This document shows, in pieces, positions 43,309 through 52,464 of a stretch of DNA of 64,000 bases (its first letter is position 1; every line of letters begins with the position of its first letter). The notes below the pieces were generated by a model. The model was not told where the DNA came from. It did not search any database and worked only from the letters and a program-made list of their open reading frames with translations. The DNA is taken from the NCBI GenBank assembly GCA_963847595.1, contig CAWKAJ010000002.1:124001-188000 (forward strand), in the 5' to 3' direction. A program made the position numbers and the translations under genes. The DNA is from JACWAE01 sp963847595 (GTDB lineage: Bacteria > Chloroflexota > Dehalococcoidia > SZUA-161).

Positions 43309-44154
43309 TTGGCAATAAGGGAAGCGGTTGCCCGCTACCTTCCGAAGCGTATTGTGTTGATCCTGTCTGATCTTATATGCTCCATCCGTGATATTTCTGA
43401 CTCGTTGCTGAGGAGGAAAAGTGCGCTGACTGCTCCCTGTCGCCTGCGAATGATTGTTGGCGGTTTTAAAGACGCTCGCTTTTATGAAGAGGTAGGGCAA
43501 GGTATAATTCGTGATTGTATAGCTCTCGGTGGGCTCTCGCCAGAGAACGACGTGCTGGATGTCGGCTGTGGGTGTGGCAAGCAGGCGGCACCACTTGTAG
43601 GATACTTAAACGCTAAATCCAAGTATGTTGGATTCGATATAGTTCCTGCCTTAATTGATTGGTGTACAGATAATATTTCCTCAAAGTATCCCAACTTTCA
43701 TTTTCAATTAGCAGATGTATACAATAAACAGTACAATCCAAAGGGGAAATACAGGGCATCAGAATATCGATTTCCTTATGACAACGATTCATTTGATTTC
43801 GTTATCCTCGGTTCGGTGTTTACTCACATGCTGCCGCCAGATATGGAGAATTATCTCAAGGAAATAGCCCGTGTACTAAGAAGGACGGGAACCAGTTATA
43901 TTACCTACTTCTTATTGAATAGCGATACGATACCTCTTGTCGAGAGCGGAAGCGCCGCCTTGAACTTCGCTCATCAATTCGGGATATTTCGCAGTATAAG
44001 TCTGGATATACCCGAAGCTGGTTTGGCCTATGACGAGTCTTTCGTTTTGGGTTTGTACAGAAAGTACGGGTTGGAGGTCAATCAAATACTTTATGGTACA
44101 TGGTCAAAGACTCGGGTTCAACACCAAGATGTAATCATAGCCACCAAGAAATAG
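43309..44154 (+). CDS. Class I SAM-dependent methyltransferase
   Basis: About 281 aa. The start is judged to be TTG 43309, since AAGGAGG lies 7 nt upstream; the open frame begins at GTG 43261 without a site. Motif I NDVLDVGCGCGKQAAPLV (near residue 80), acidic YVGFDIVPALIDWC, and FPYDNDSFDFVILGSVFTHMLPPDMENYLKEIARVL. The N-terminal 50 residues are basic and amphipathic. Probably modifies a sugar or lipid; acceptor unknown. Confidence 0.78.
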   Translation: MAIREAVARYLPKRIVLILSDLICSIRDISDSLLRRKSALTAPCRLRMIVGGFKDARFYEEVGQGIIRDCIALGGLSPENDVLDVGCGCGKQAAPLVGYLNAKSKYVGFDIVPALIDWCTDNISSKYPNFHFQLADVYNKQYNPKGKYRASEYRFPYDNDSFDFVILGSVFTHMLPPDMENYLKEIARVLRRTGTSYITYFLLNSDTIPLVESGSAALNFAHQFGIFRSISLDIPEAGLAYDESFVLGLYRKYGLEVNQILYGTWSKTRVQHQDVIIATKK

Positions 44155-44416
44155 AGGCCCTTAAAAACTGTATAATGGTCCTCGTGCTTATCGAGCGAAT
44201 AGAATTCTTGTCTCCCATCCACTACTGGGTGGCGGATATGGATCTCGCTTGGCTTGCCTAATTCCTTGACATGTTTTAATCTTCACCGGGAATCTGTCAG
44301 CAGAATTATCATCCTGAAGTCTTTCCAATCCTGAGCTAACTAATCGAATTAGTAGCGTTTCGCAGTGATTTTACGTGGGTCGATTTGTGTCTCCGGCTTT
44401 CTGATGTTATATTGAA

Positions 44417-45397
44417 ATGAGAACAGAACCTGAGCAAAGGGTGCCGGACTTGGGAAATCAATTTGATCGAAGTGTGAAACAAAGTAAGGTCTCCATTATC
44501 ATCCTCAACTGGAATAAATACGAAGAAACAATAGATTGCCTGGATTCTCTAAGGAAGATCACCTATCCGAATTATGGAATTATCCTGGTCGACAATGGCT
44601 CGGAAGGCCCTGATGTCAAGATTCTCGGAGAAAGATACGGGGATTACATTAATATCATTAAGAATGACAAGAATTATGGCTTCGCCGAGGGCTGCAATAT
44701 CGGGTTGCGATATGCTTTGGCCAATCATAATCCAGATTATATCCTGCTTCTAAACAATGATACTATAGTCGATCCTGACTTCCTCACCGAGCTGGTGAAA
44801 GTAGCTGGGAGCGATCTCTCGATCGGCATAGTTGGCCCAAAGATATATGTTTATCAGGGGACCAACAAGATACAGTCTGCCGGAGGCAAAATCAATTGGT
44901 GGAGTGGCCTGACAATCATGGTCGGATACAATGAGATTGACAGGGGACAGTTCGATAAGGTTGCAGATTGCGACTGGGTTAGCGGCTGTGCCTTGCTTAT
45001 TAAAAGCAGTATCATCAGAGAGATAGGATTTATTTATGCGCCATACTTCACATATTTTGAAGAAATAGACTGGTGTGTAAGATGCAGAAGAGCAGGATAC
45101 AAGATTGTCTACATACCAACAGCGAAAATCTGGCACAAGAAGCACCTGATTTCCGGGAAAATGGAGAGTCGGGCATTGTACTACTCGACTCGAAACCGAT
45201 TCCTTTTTATGAGCAGGAATGCCACTAAGCTACAATTTATGTCTTTTATGGCGCATTTCTTTTTTAGAGAAGCCTTATACCCCTGGGAACTTGCTGTTAT
45301 ACAGAGAGACGTCAAATTGTTACTCAGCTATTGGAGAGGAACCTGCGACGGAATTGAATCAATATGGGGAGGGGGCATCCAGGCAGCGAAGGGATAG
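44417..45397 (+). CDS. GT2-family glycosyltransferase, rhamnosyltransferase-like
   Basis: A 326-aa GT-A enzyme: VSIIILNWNKYEETIDCLDS, VDNGSEGPD, NYGFAEGCNIGLRYA, LLLNNDTIVDPDF (metal site near residue 118) and the late EIDWCVRCRRAGYKI. This WNxxxxTxxCLxSL type is common among rhamnosyltransferases. The gene at 46854-47741 is a close paralogue, with a GT4 gene in between. Confidence 0.85.
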   Translation: MRTEPEQRVPDLGNQFDRSVKQSKVSIIILNWNKYEETIDCLDSLRKITYPNYGIILVDNGSEGPDVKILGERYGDYINIIKNDKNYGFAEGCNIGLRYALANHNPDYILLLNNDTIVDPDFLTELVKVAGSDLSIGIVGPKIYVYQGTNKIQSAGGKINWWSGLTIMVGYNEIDRGQFDKVADCDWVSGCALLIKSSIIREIGFIYAPYFTYFEEIDWCVRCRRAGYKIVYIPTAKIWHKKHLISGKMESRALYYSTRNRFLFMSRNATKLQFMSFMAHFFFREALYPWELAVIQRDVKLLLSYWRGTCDGIESIWGGGIQAAKG

Positions 45398-45438
45398 CAA
45401 TTTAAAGTAGATAGAATCGGAATCTTCTGAGGAAAGTG

Positions 45439-46773
45439 ATGAAAATATTACAGGTTGTGCATGGTTTCCCACCTGAAAGAAGGTGGGGGACTGAGATCTA
45501 TGTATCCGCATTGTGTAAAGAACTGGCCAAACGAAATGAGGTCCACGTATTATACCCCGTTTCTCAAGGCAATAGGCGCGGCCTCAATTCTTTTCGCAAG
45601 GAAAATCTCGAGATTCACGAACTAAATGTACCATCAGATTTCCTTTGGGCAATCAGTCGTGCAACCAATTTCAAATCAACGTACAAGAGCAGATACATCG
45701 AAAGCGCATTCAAGCGGCTTCTTGATACACTCAGGCCAGATATAATTCACTTTCAGCATCTGATGAACCTTTCTGCATCGCTCCTGGAGATTGCCAAGCA
45801 GAGGCGAATCCCGACTATTGTTACTCTTCACGATTTCTGGTTCATTTGTCCTTTAATAAATCTACTTAAGCCTGATTTTAGTCTATGTAGTGGGCCAGAT
45901 GACAGTGGACGAAATTGCTTTCAATGTTGGGATTCGGAACGGGCAGAGGTGATATCGAACTTATTGTCTAAACACCATTTGCGATTCGTAACACCGGTAA
46001 GCATATTGAGCACTATCCGCAAAGTAAGAAATCCTCCTTATTTGTTTGTGGAGAGAGCAGCATATATGAAGTCTCTATTATTAGAGGCTGATAGAATTAT
46101 CGCTCCGTCAAGATTCCTAATAGATATATTTTCAAAATACGGGGTTCCGCCAGAGAAAATTGTTTATATAGATAAAGGTTTCGATTTAAGCCTATTCGAG
46201 AACTACGACAGTTTCAGAAGCCCACAAAATAAGCATTCGGGCAAACTAGTCTTCGGGTTTATGGGTGGAATAGGTATTTATAAGGGCTTCAATATTTTAA
46301 TTGAGGCATTCAACATATTGAAGGGCGAAGACGCAGAATTGAGGATATATGGGAACTATAATCCTCTTTCAAAGGAATTCGGAGATGCGCGCTCGAGAAT
46401 AATGAATCAGAACGTTAAGTTTATGGGAAGATATGACGATGTGAGACAACCGTATTCTGAGATCGATATATTGATTTTCCCGTCAATTTGTTACGAAAAT
46501 CGTCCATTGGTACTAACTGAATCTATTATAACAAGAACTCCCGTTATCGCCTCCAATCTTGGATCCATACCTGAACTCATAATAGATGGCGAAAATGGAT
46601 TGCTATATGAAGCCGGAAATTCACAAGACCTATATAACAAGATAATGATGTTCGTTCAACATCCTGAGTTGCTCGAGAGACTCAAAGGAAGTCCCAGCAA
46701 GATAAAAAGTATACACGATGAAGCAGAAGAACTCGAAAGGACTTATCGCGAAATCTTGCATAGGGCAATATAG
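45439..46773 (+). CDS. GT4-family glycosyltransferase
   Basis: About 444 aa from ATG 45439 (GAGGAAA upstream). N-terminal VVHGFPPERRWGTEIYVSAL; HFQHLMNLSASLLEIA and VTLHDFWFICPLINLL near residue 115; a CFQCWD cluster near 155; donor domain with GGIGIYKGFNILIEAF and the E-x7-E region FPSICYENRPLVLTESIITRTPVIAS (near 350-375). Cytosolic GT-B fold. Co-directional with the GT2 genes on both sides, spaced by tens of nucleotides. Confidence 0.85.
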   Translation: MKILQVVHGFPPERRWGTEIYVSALCKELAKRNEVHVLYPVSQGNRRGLNSFRKENLEIHELNVPSDFLWAISRATNFKSTYKSRYIESAFKRLLDTLRPDIIHFQHLMNLSASLLEIAKQRRIPTIVTLHDFWFICPLINLLKPDFSLCSGPDDSGRNCFQCWDSERAEVISNLLSKHHLRFVTPVSILSTIRKVRNPPYLFVERAAYMKSLLLEADRIIAPSRFLIDIFSKYGVPPEKIVYIDKGFDLSLFENYDSFRSPQNKHSGKLVFGFMGGIGIYKGFNILIEAFNILKGEDAELRIYGNYNPLSKEFGDARSRIMNQNVKFMGRYDDVRQPYSEIDILIFPSICYENRPLVLTESIITRTPVIASNLGSIPELIIDGENGLLYEAGNSQDLYNKIMMFVQHPELLERLKGSPSKIKSIHDEAEELERTYREILHRAI

Positions 46774-46853
46774 TCTTTCCAACCGTTTTGTCTTAGTGTC
46801 CATTGAACTATCACATAGCGGGTGTTGATGCTGGCTTGCTAGAAGGTGTGGTG

Positions 46854-47741
46854 ATGACAAACCTCAAGGTATCCATCATAATTCTCAATTGGAACGGCCT
46901 AAAAGACACCGTAGAGTGTCTGGAGTCGCTGCGCAAAATCACTTACCCTAACTACCAAGTCCTGGTTGTGGACAATGGCTCGACAGGAGCCGATGTCAAG
47001 GTTCTGCAAGAGCACTTCGGAAATTATATCCACATTATCGAAAACAACAAGAACTACGGGTTCGCCGAAGGAAACAACATTGGCATGAGATATGCGCTGA
47101 CGAACCACAATCCGGAGTACCTCCTCCTTCTGAACAACGATGTCACTGTGGCCCCTGATTTTTTGGCCGAACTGGTTAAAGCCGCGGAAAATAACGCAGA
47201 GATGGGTCTGCTCGGACCCGTAGTCTACGACTACTATAAAAAGAGTGTAGTCAGGGGAATGGGGTCCGGCCTAAGAATCAGTTGGTGGAGAGGCACCCCT
47301 GTACCTCTTGGGTCAATCCAGAGTAGCCAGGAGGCTGACAGCATCCGCGAGGCGGATTTTGTAGAAGGTTCCTGTATGTTAATCCGAAGAAATGTGATTG
47401 AGCGAGTGGGTATGCTGGACGCGGAGTACTTCGCTTACTCGGAGGAGGTCGACTGGTGTGTCCGCATTAAAAGAGCAGGCTACAAAGTTTGCTGTGTCCT
47501 CAGTTCGAAGATATGGCATAAGTCGCCAGTATCTCACCTTGATAGCCGTAAATTATACTATCTACTGAGGAATAACATCCTGTTTATGAGGAAGAACGCG
47601 GAGAAGAGATATATGCCTACCTTCCTTGCCTACTTCCTCTGCATTAAGCTCCCCCTGTGGAGCTTCAGGCCCTTCCTGGCTCATCCTCTGGGGACAAGTG
47701 GAGCCGTGGCTAGAGCCTTACTCTGGCATGTTCGACACTAA
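46854..47741 (+). CDS. GT2-family glycosyltransferase, paralogue of 44417-45397
   Basis: About 295 aa from ATG 46854, which has GAAGGTGTGGTG just upstream. VSIIILNWNGLKDTVECLES, VDNGSTGAD, NYGFAEGNNIGMRYAL, LLLNNDVTVAPDF and SEEVDWCVRIKRAGYKV align along the whole length with the GT2 at 44417. The 3' end overlaps the convergent gene 47718-48554 by 24 nt. Confidence 0.85.
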   Translation: MTNLKVSIIILNWNGLKDTVECLESLRKITYPNYQVLVVDNGSTGADVKVLQEHFGNYIHIIENNKNYGFAEGNNIGMRYALTNHNPEYLLLLNNDVTVAPDFLAELVKAAENNAEMGLLGPVVYDYYKKSVVRGMGSGLRISWWRGTPVPLGSIQSSQEADSIREADFVEGSCMLIRRNVIERVGMLDAEYFAYSEEVDWCVRIKRAGYKVCCVLSSKIWHKSPVSHLDSRKLYYLLRNNILFMRKNAEKRYMPTFLAYFLCIKLPLWSFRPFLAHPLGTSGAVARALLWHVRH

Positions 47742-48554
47742 CTTTCGAACTGTCAAAGTCGCTAATTCTGTGAGCGTGCCGTAAGTGCCAGCGATAGACC
47801 ACACGAGATAATAGGGAAGCATCCTCACACTTCTCTGCTTTATACACACGAAGATACCGAAGGGAAGCTGAGCCGAAGTACCAAACAGGCTTACAAACGA
47901 TTTGTGTTTCCAAAAAAACCGCGCATTACCCATCCCGTATCTTACGCGCTGCCTTATGAATGTCGCTGCAGTGGCCCTATGACGGTGATAGACAGTGGCC
48001 GAGGAAACACCTAACTTGAAGTGAGCCTTGCGTAACCTATAACACAAATCGCCATCCTCGGCGGACATTGCAAAAAACGGATCAAACTGGTACTTGAGGA
48101 TAACATCTCTCTCAAATATCGCCGCCATAGTTGCTAAGTATGGTGCCTCTCCCACTTTATTGAATCTTGTCCGCCAGCGCTGGTCTTCCGCCCATCCCCA
48201 GTAGCCTCCATTTTCTGCTCCGAGCACCTGAGCATGGATTCCGATGTATCCACTTGCCTTCATCTCACGCATCATGGTCTGGAGGCAGTCCTCGGTAAGA
48301 ATAACATCGGAATCGACATAGAAGATATGGCTGCCCGATGCCATCTCCGCCCCTAGCTGGCGCGCTCTGGGAAGGCCTCTGCCATCGTTAGAATAAATGT
48401 GGCTGGTGAACCTCCTTGAAATCTCCGCTGTTTTGTCTGTCGAGCCGTCGTCAATCACAATGATCTCCGAGGGATTATTCATTATGACCGACTTGAGACA
48501 CTCCTCTACGGTTCTCTCAGCATTCTTAGCGCAGACAACTACAGAAACATCCAA
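47718..48554 (-). CDS. GT2-family glycosyltransferase
   Basis: A 278-aa GT-A enzyme: MDVSVVVCAKNAERTVEECLK, IDDGSTDKTAEI, GLPRARQLGAEMASG, FYVDSDVILTEDCL (metal site near residue 80) and AEDGDLCYRLRKA. Last gene of a four-gene minus-strand unit: GT2 (49480), PssD-like (49043), PssE-like (48567) and this gene, with overlaps or a 12-nt gap. C-terminal 60 residues are hydrophobic and may attach to the membrane. Confidence 0.85.
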   Translation of the reverse strand: MDVSVVVCAKNAERTVEECLKSVIMNNPSEIIVIDDGSTDKTAEISRRFTSHIYSNDGRGLPRARQLGAEMASGSHIFYVDSDVILTEDCLQTMMREMKASGYIGIHAQVLGAENGGYWGWAEDQRWRTRFNKVGEAPYLATMAAIFERDVILKYQFDPFFAMSAEDGDLCYRLRKAHFKLGVSSATVYHRHRATAATFIRQRVRYGMGNARFFWKHKSFVSLFGTSAQLPFGIFVCIKQRSVRMLPYYLVWSIAGTYGTLTELATLTVRKLVSNMPE

Positions 48555-48566
48555 GAGCGCACCTCG

Positions 48567-49046
48567 TCATTGGCCTCGTTTGAATTGAGCTATATATCTT
48601 TTCAACGCGTTGACTAACCTCTTATCCTGCATCACCGCCGCACGACTGCTATCAAGCTTCGATAAAGCCCCTTCAAGCTCCTCCACATCGTAAACCGCTG
48701 TAAACTTCCCCTCTCTTGCCAGTTCCTGAAGTAGTAGAGACTGATGGTCGTCTATGTGTTCACCATATTTTTTCAACCGGGGGACAACAATCATTGGTCT
48801 TCCTTCCTGCAAGACGTCCAGAATTGTTCCAACTCCGGCGTGACCCACCACGATCCTCGCACTTCTGTACAGTTCCTTTATTTCTTGCTCTGGGGCGAAA
48901 GCAAAATAGCTTGCATTCCGGGGTTCATACTTCGTGCCCCCAATCTGCATGATGACCTTCTCATCAATCCTGCCAGCGATCCTGTCCATTTCCTTGACGA
49001 GGCGTTCGAACCCCTTCGGATGCATGCCAACGGTAACGAAGATCAA
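48567..49046 (-). CDS. PssE/EpsF/Alg13-like glycosyltransferase catalytic subunit
   Basis: A 159-aa protein that corresponds to the C-terminal donor-binding half of GT28 enzymes: MIFVTVGMHPKGFERLVKEM, then VGHAGVGTILDVLQEGRPMIVVPR (near residue 70), the nucleotide-sugar loop. Alone it lacks a membrane anchor and the acceptor half; the overlapping upstream gene (4-nt ATGA overlap at 49043-49046) encodes that partner. In known pairs the two form one enzyme that adds the second sugar to a lipid-linked intermediate. Confidence 0.87.
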   Translation of the reverse strand: MIFVTVGMHPKGFERLVKEMDRIAGRIDEKVIMQIGGTKYEPRNASYFAFAPEQEIKELYRSARIVVGHAGVGTILDVLQEGRPMIVVPRLKKYGEHIDDHQSLLLQELAREGKFTAVYDVEELEGALSKLDSSRAAVMQDKRLVNALKRYIAQFKRGQ

Positions 49047-49483
49047 ATTATTGCCCCCTCGTACTTAGCTTTCTTACCATACCTGTCAAGAAGTCGCTCC
49101 CACTGCACCAGAAAGACATCGGCAACAGGATAAACGATCTTCCCTGTGCCTGACGGTTCAGCAACGCGAGTCCAACTCTCGATGAAGATAGTCCTGATTC
49201 TGAAAAGCTTGGCTAAGTAGAAAGCAGGTATGGCTATCTCCGAGCCTGTGGAAACAATAAGTTTCGGTTTTTCCTTCAGCAAAATCCTGAAGGTTGAAAG
49301 AAAGGCGCGCGCCATCAGGAGAGGGTTGGTGCCAATGTTCTGCAGAAGATACTTACGCTCAAGGCTTTGAGTTCGTGGAGACTCATAAGTGATCAAAAAA
49401 GTCTCATGTCCTTCGAACGCCTCTTTGAGAGCAAGCATCTCCGTTAAGTGACCACCGTGAGAGCAGACGAGACATATTTTCAT
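49043..49483 (-). CDS. PssD/Alg14-like membrane subunit of a split glycosyltransferase
   Basis: About 146 aa from ATG 49483; the frame is open further upstream but this ATG overlaps the stop of the previous gene (ATGA at 49480-49483), as expected for coupling. KICLVCSHGGHLTEMLALKE (the Alg14 start), KLIVSTGSEIAIPAFYLAKL and TIFIESWTRVAEPSGTGKIV are the family signatures. Alg14-type subunits anchor the catalytic subunit (next gene) at the membrane. Confidence 0.88.
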   Translation of the reverse strand: MKICLVCSHGGHLTEMLALKEAFEGHETFLITYESPRTQSLERKYLLQNIGTNPLLMARAFLSTFRILLKEKPKLIVSTGSEIAIPAFYLAKLFRIRTIFIESWTRVAEPSGTGKIVYPVADVFLVQWERLLDRYGKKAKYEGAII

Positions 49484-50481
49484 GTGTTTGCCTCTGTTCG
49501 TCTCAAAATATGTAACACCTGGCCCCACTCGTAGTTCAGTTTGAACCTTTTGAGAAGCTCGAAGTCGGATAGCCTCCTTAGCCTCTGTATTTGTCTGTGC
49601 CTCCGTAAAAGACTTCTCATGTTACTGGCGACAGAGAACCAGGCCCTCAACTTTGCCCAAATATATCTCGGGCCGCGAATCACGCAGTATCCAATAGTTA
49701 GCGCCTCAGTAAACATAAGGAGCGGCATTAGTGCTACTAAGGTGAGAGGCTTCAAGTAACAGAGAAGTGCACTTAACCTGCCACGTTCCAGCCAGAACAT
49801 TTTCTGAGGAGTCATCTTAAGCTCGTACTCGTGATAAACAACCGATCGAGGGACACAGCAGATTCTATATCCCATCAAGCTGACAACCCAGGAAAGGTCA
49901 ACATCGTCATAGTACATGAAGTTGTCCTCATTAAGTCCACCCATCAGTTCTACTATTTCTCTTCTGATAAGGAAAGAGCATCCACTGACACCAGCAACCT
50001 GGAATGGTTCTTTGGGCAAATCCCTATCTTGCCTGTTGAGCCCTCTGACGAAACCAAGTCCGGTGATATGTATATTTAATCCCATGACGCCGACTTTCGC
50101 CCTATCTCTGTATAGCAGGCTTTTAGGCGTTACCGCGCCGACATCAGGGTTAGCATCCATGAACTCGACTATGGTGGTCAGCCAGTTTTTCTCAACCTCG
50201 GTGTCAACGTTTAGAGGAGCAAAATATCTTCCTTTGGCATGAGATATCCCTGAATTGATGCCTCCTGTGTATCCCAAGTTTTTATCATTTGCGACTACGA
50301 GTAAATCAGGAAACATTCTCCTCACTTGTTCGAGACTACCATCGCTGGATTTATTGTCGACCAGTATCACCTCGAAGTTTGCGAAGTCTTGCCTCAGAAT
50401 AGAACGAAGGCAAGATTCAATATAAGGCATACCATTGTAATTGACTACTAATACAGAAACCCTGATACCCTTGCTTTGCAT
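49480..50481 (-). CDS. GT2-family glycosyltransferase, rhamnosyltransferase-like
   Basis: A 333-aa GT-A enzyme: VSVLVVNYNGMPYIESCLRS, VDNKSSDGSLEQV, NLGYTGGINSGI, PLNVDTEVEKNW (metal region), NFMYYDDVDLSWVVSLMGY. One or two hydrophobic helices near residues 245-270. First gene of the four-gene minus unit; its stop overlaps the next start by 4 nt. A repeat with a TATAGT box ends three nt before its ATG. Confidence 0.85.
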   Translation of the reverse strand: MQSKGIRVSVLVVNYNGMPYIESCLRSILRQDFANFEVILVDNKSSDGSLEQVRRMFPDLLVVANDKNLGYTGGINSGISHAKGRYFAPLNVDTEVEKNWLTTIVEFMDANPDVGAVTPKSLLYRDRAKVGVMGLNIHITGLGFVRGLNRQDRDLPKEPFQVAGVSGCSFLIRREIVELMGGLNEDNFMYYDDVDLSWVVSLMGYRICCVPRSVVYHEYELKMTPQKMFWLERGRLSALLCYLKPLTLVALMPLLMFTEALTIGYCVIRGPRYIWAKLRAWFSVASNMRSLLRRHRQIQRLRRLSDFELLKRFKLNYEWGQVLHILRRTEANT

Positions 50482-50483
50482 TT

Positions 50484-50519
50484 CTCAATGATACTATAGT
50501 CTTACTCTGATAGCAAAGA
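50484..50519 (-). repeat. 36-bp repeat, copy 1
   Basis: CTCAATGATACTATAGTCT, 7 variable nt, then ATAGCAAAGA. The same two blocks with the same spacing occur at 52636-52671. On the minus strand it contains TATAGT, so it may be promoter material for 49480-50481. Confidence 0.55.
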
Positions 50520-50849
50520 GCCAGCTTTATGGAATGTATCTTTAAACTATTCTGCGAATGAGCGTACTGGGTTGCGATTGACCCAGATAGAAATGCTAGG
50601 GCTCACTACCTACCTCCTATTACCCACGGTGCATATCTGCTAATTATGGATGCTACAGGCAGCAGGAATGGCAAATCACATTTGGACAACAGAGGAAGTT
50701 GTAAGCTAGCAGGTTAGATGGTTTTTCCTGGGTAGTGGTCGCTAAGGTAGCTTATAAATAATGGCAATTATCGCGTAAAGAAAAGCAAGGTAGCAGAAAT
50801 TTCGCTACTAGCCATAGCGAGAATTAACTTCGAGTTATTAAAGTTGCAG
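50520..50849. other. Intergenic region with a transposase relic
   Basis: Nothing but relic 4 (50650-50709) can be supported here. Confidence 0.5.
50650..50709 (+). pseudogene. Relic 4 of a transposase C-terminus
   Basis: MLQAAGMANHIWTTEEVVS and stop, matching TPAMAAG.xNHIW(S/T)IxEIV of relics 1-3 at 12 or so of 19 positions. It is the shortest and most worn of the four. Confidence 0.55.
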
Positions 50850-51563
50850 TCATTTAATAGGGGCAGCCTTCTGAGCTTTAATTGCAATGACCGGAGAATA
50901 TCGAGGCGAAGTTATAAGTCTGGAAATAAATAATGGTAGTGGGTGTAAACCAAAACCAGTTATCCGCTCACACGTAAATCCGTGGTACTCGAAAAGCGAC
51001 TTTAAGGCTGGAGCGGTAAATAATCGTCTGTGTGCAATCCAACCGCCTGGAGTATTTGGGTGGGGGTGAAAAGGATTGCCGCAACCGGAAAATTCATCGC
51101 TGACCTCAGCTGTTGGCGGTTGGTATCCCATAATTAGCGAAATAATATTCTGTAAGCCAGCTAAATTAGGAGTGGCTACGATGCAATAACCATCTTGTTT
51201 CAGAACTCGTCGGATTTCCTTTATAAAAACGTCGGTGTTGTTGAGGTGCTCGATTATTTGATTCGCGGTAACAACATCGAACACCCCGTCTTTGAATGGA
51301 AAGGTATTATTTGCATCACCTAATATTGTATTCACTCCATTATTTGAAGCCATTTTGGCAAGAGACCAAACACGTTCGATCCCAACAATAGTTTCAGTTC
51401 TTACCTTTTCGGCAATTCTCATGCTGAATTGGCCATCACCACAACCAACGTCCAATACAGCCGAATGTGGTCGCTCGGTAAGAAGACTAATAAATCTTTC
51501 TTTCGTCAGACGTTGCATTCCCACCATGAGTGATTGTGTATATCGCCTTACAAAAGGTAACAC
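50850..51563 (-). CDS. Class I SAM-dependent methyltransferase
   Basis: A 237-aa protein: SAVLDVGCGDGQFSMRIAEKV (motif I, near residue 36), IVGIERVWSLAKMA, FPFKDGVFDVVTANQIIEHLNN, EIRRVLKQDGYCIVATPN. The last 100 residues have NPFHPHPNTPGGWIAHRRLF, a pattern seen in methyltransferases next to glycan genes. It is 142 nt from the next methyltransferase on the same strand. Confidence 0.8.
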   Translation of the reverse strand: MLPFVRRYTQSLMVGMQRLTKERFISLLTERPHSAVLDVGCGDGQFSMRIAEKVRTETIVGIERVWSLAKMASNNGVNTILGDANNTFPFKDGVFDVVTANQIIEHLNNTDVFIKEIRRVLKQDGYCIVATPNLAGLQNIISLIMGYQPPTAEVSDEFSGCGNPFHPHPNTPGGWIAHRRLFTAPALKSLFEYHGFTCERITGFGLHPLPLFISRLITSPRYSPVIAIKAQKAAPIK

Positions 51564-51705
51564 TTTAACAACCTAGAAAGAACTCCAAATTTCAGCGCTT
51601 TGTGATTTGCACGACTTTGAAAACTATGCGCTCTATATTCATTTGGGTCATCTGTTAACCTAGTTGGCTTTAGCTAGCAGGATTGAAACGGGATAACATA
51701 CACGT

Positions 51706-52464
51706 TCAAATATGCTCACCAAGCATGGACTTCTTACATATTAATAGATGAAAGAAACCGTTGTCCTTTGTCCTTTCAATTCTCTTTACGATTGGCGCAA
51801 ATATGAGAGGGATTATAGAATCATGACATTTCATCAAGATTGTGGTAATCCTTCCGCCTTGCCTTGCCTGGCGCTTTCTTTGTGCAGGAGACCATAAATA
51901 CCCACTCATAATCGTGGGATAAGCGTAGATTTGATCCAGAACCCTTACTAATGGTTGAAAGATGGTACTATGCGATATGACCTCAAAGCCACAACGCTCA
52001 ACCAGAGTGATTAGTTCCTCCTTGCTATACCCAGGCTTGACATGTTCCCATAGCCGATGCATTTTAGCCGTGTCAAGACCTAACATTACCTTCAGTGTTT
52101 TGTATGGCATGTACTCAGAATCATTAGGCGTTATTAGCACCATTATCCCGTCACTACGCAAGATTCTATAAAACTCGCTGACACACTCAATGTCTTGCTC
52201 CACATGTTCGATCACATCAAGGCACATTACGCAATCGCAAGTCCCACTACTGATGCCTATGTATCTAACATCGCATTCTATGGATTCAATATCATGATGT
52301 CCCTTTGGAGGGATAAGGTCCAAGCCGATTTTTCTATCGGCCTCGATGTGACGCAGGTAATAACCATCACCACATCCAGCATCGACCAAGACCTTAGGCC
52401 TCGGCAGAGAACGAAAAACCTCTTTAAGTGCCAATTGCCTTGCGATAGTACCTGGTGTAACCAT
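51706..52464 (-). CDS. Class I SAM-dependent methyltransferase
   Basis: A 252-aa protein: VLVDAGCGDGYYLRHIE (motif I near residue 30), IGLDLIPPKGHHDI, CDCVMCLDVIEHVEQDIECV, YRILRSDGIMVLITPNDSEYM. The C-terminal half has HRLWEHVKPGYSKEELITLVERCGFEV, as in methyltransferases of the UbiE/COQ5-like superfamily that act on small molecules or sugars. Start ATG 52464; no strong binding site. Confidence 0.8.
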   Translation of the reverse strand: MVTPGTIARQLALKEVFRSLPRPKVLVDAGCGDGYYLRHIEADRKIGLDLIPPKGHHDIESIECDVRYIGISSGTCDCVMCLDVIEHVEQDIECVSEFYRILRSDGIMVLITPNDSEYMPYKTLKVMLGLDTAKMHRLWEHVKPGYSKEELITLVERCGFEVISHSTIFQPLVRVLDQIYAYPTIMSGYLWSPAQRKRQARQGGRITTILMKCHDSIIPLIFAPIVKRIERTKDNGFFHLLICKKSMLGEHI

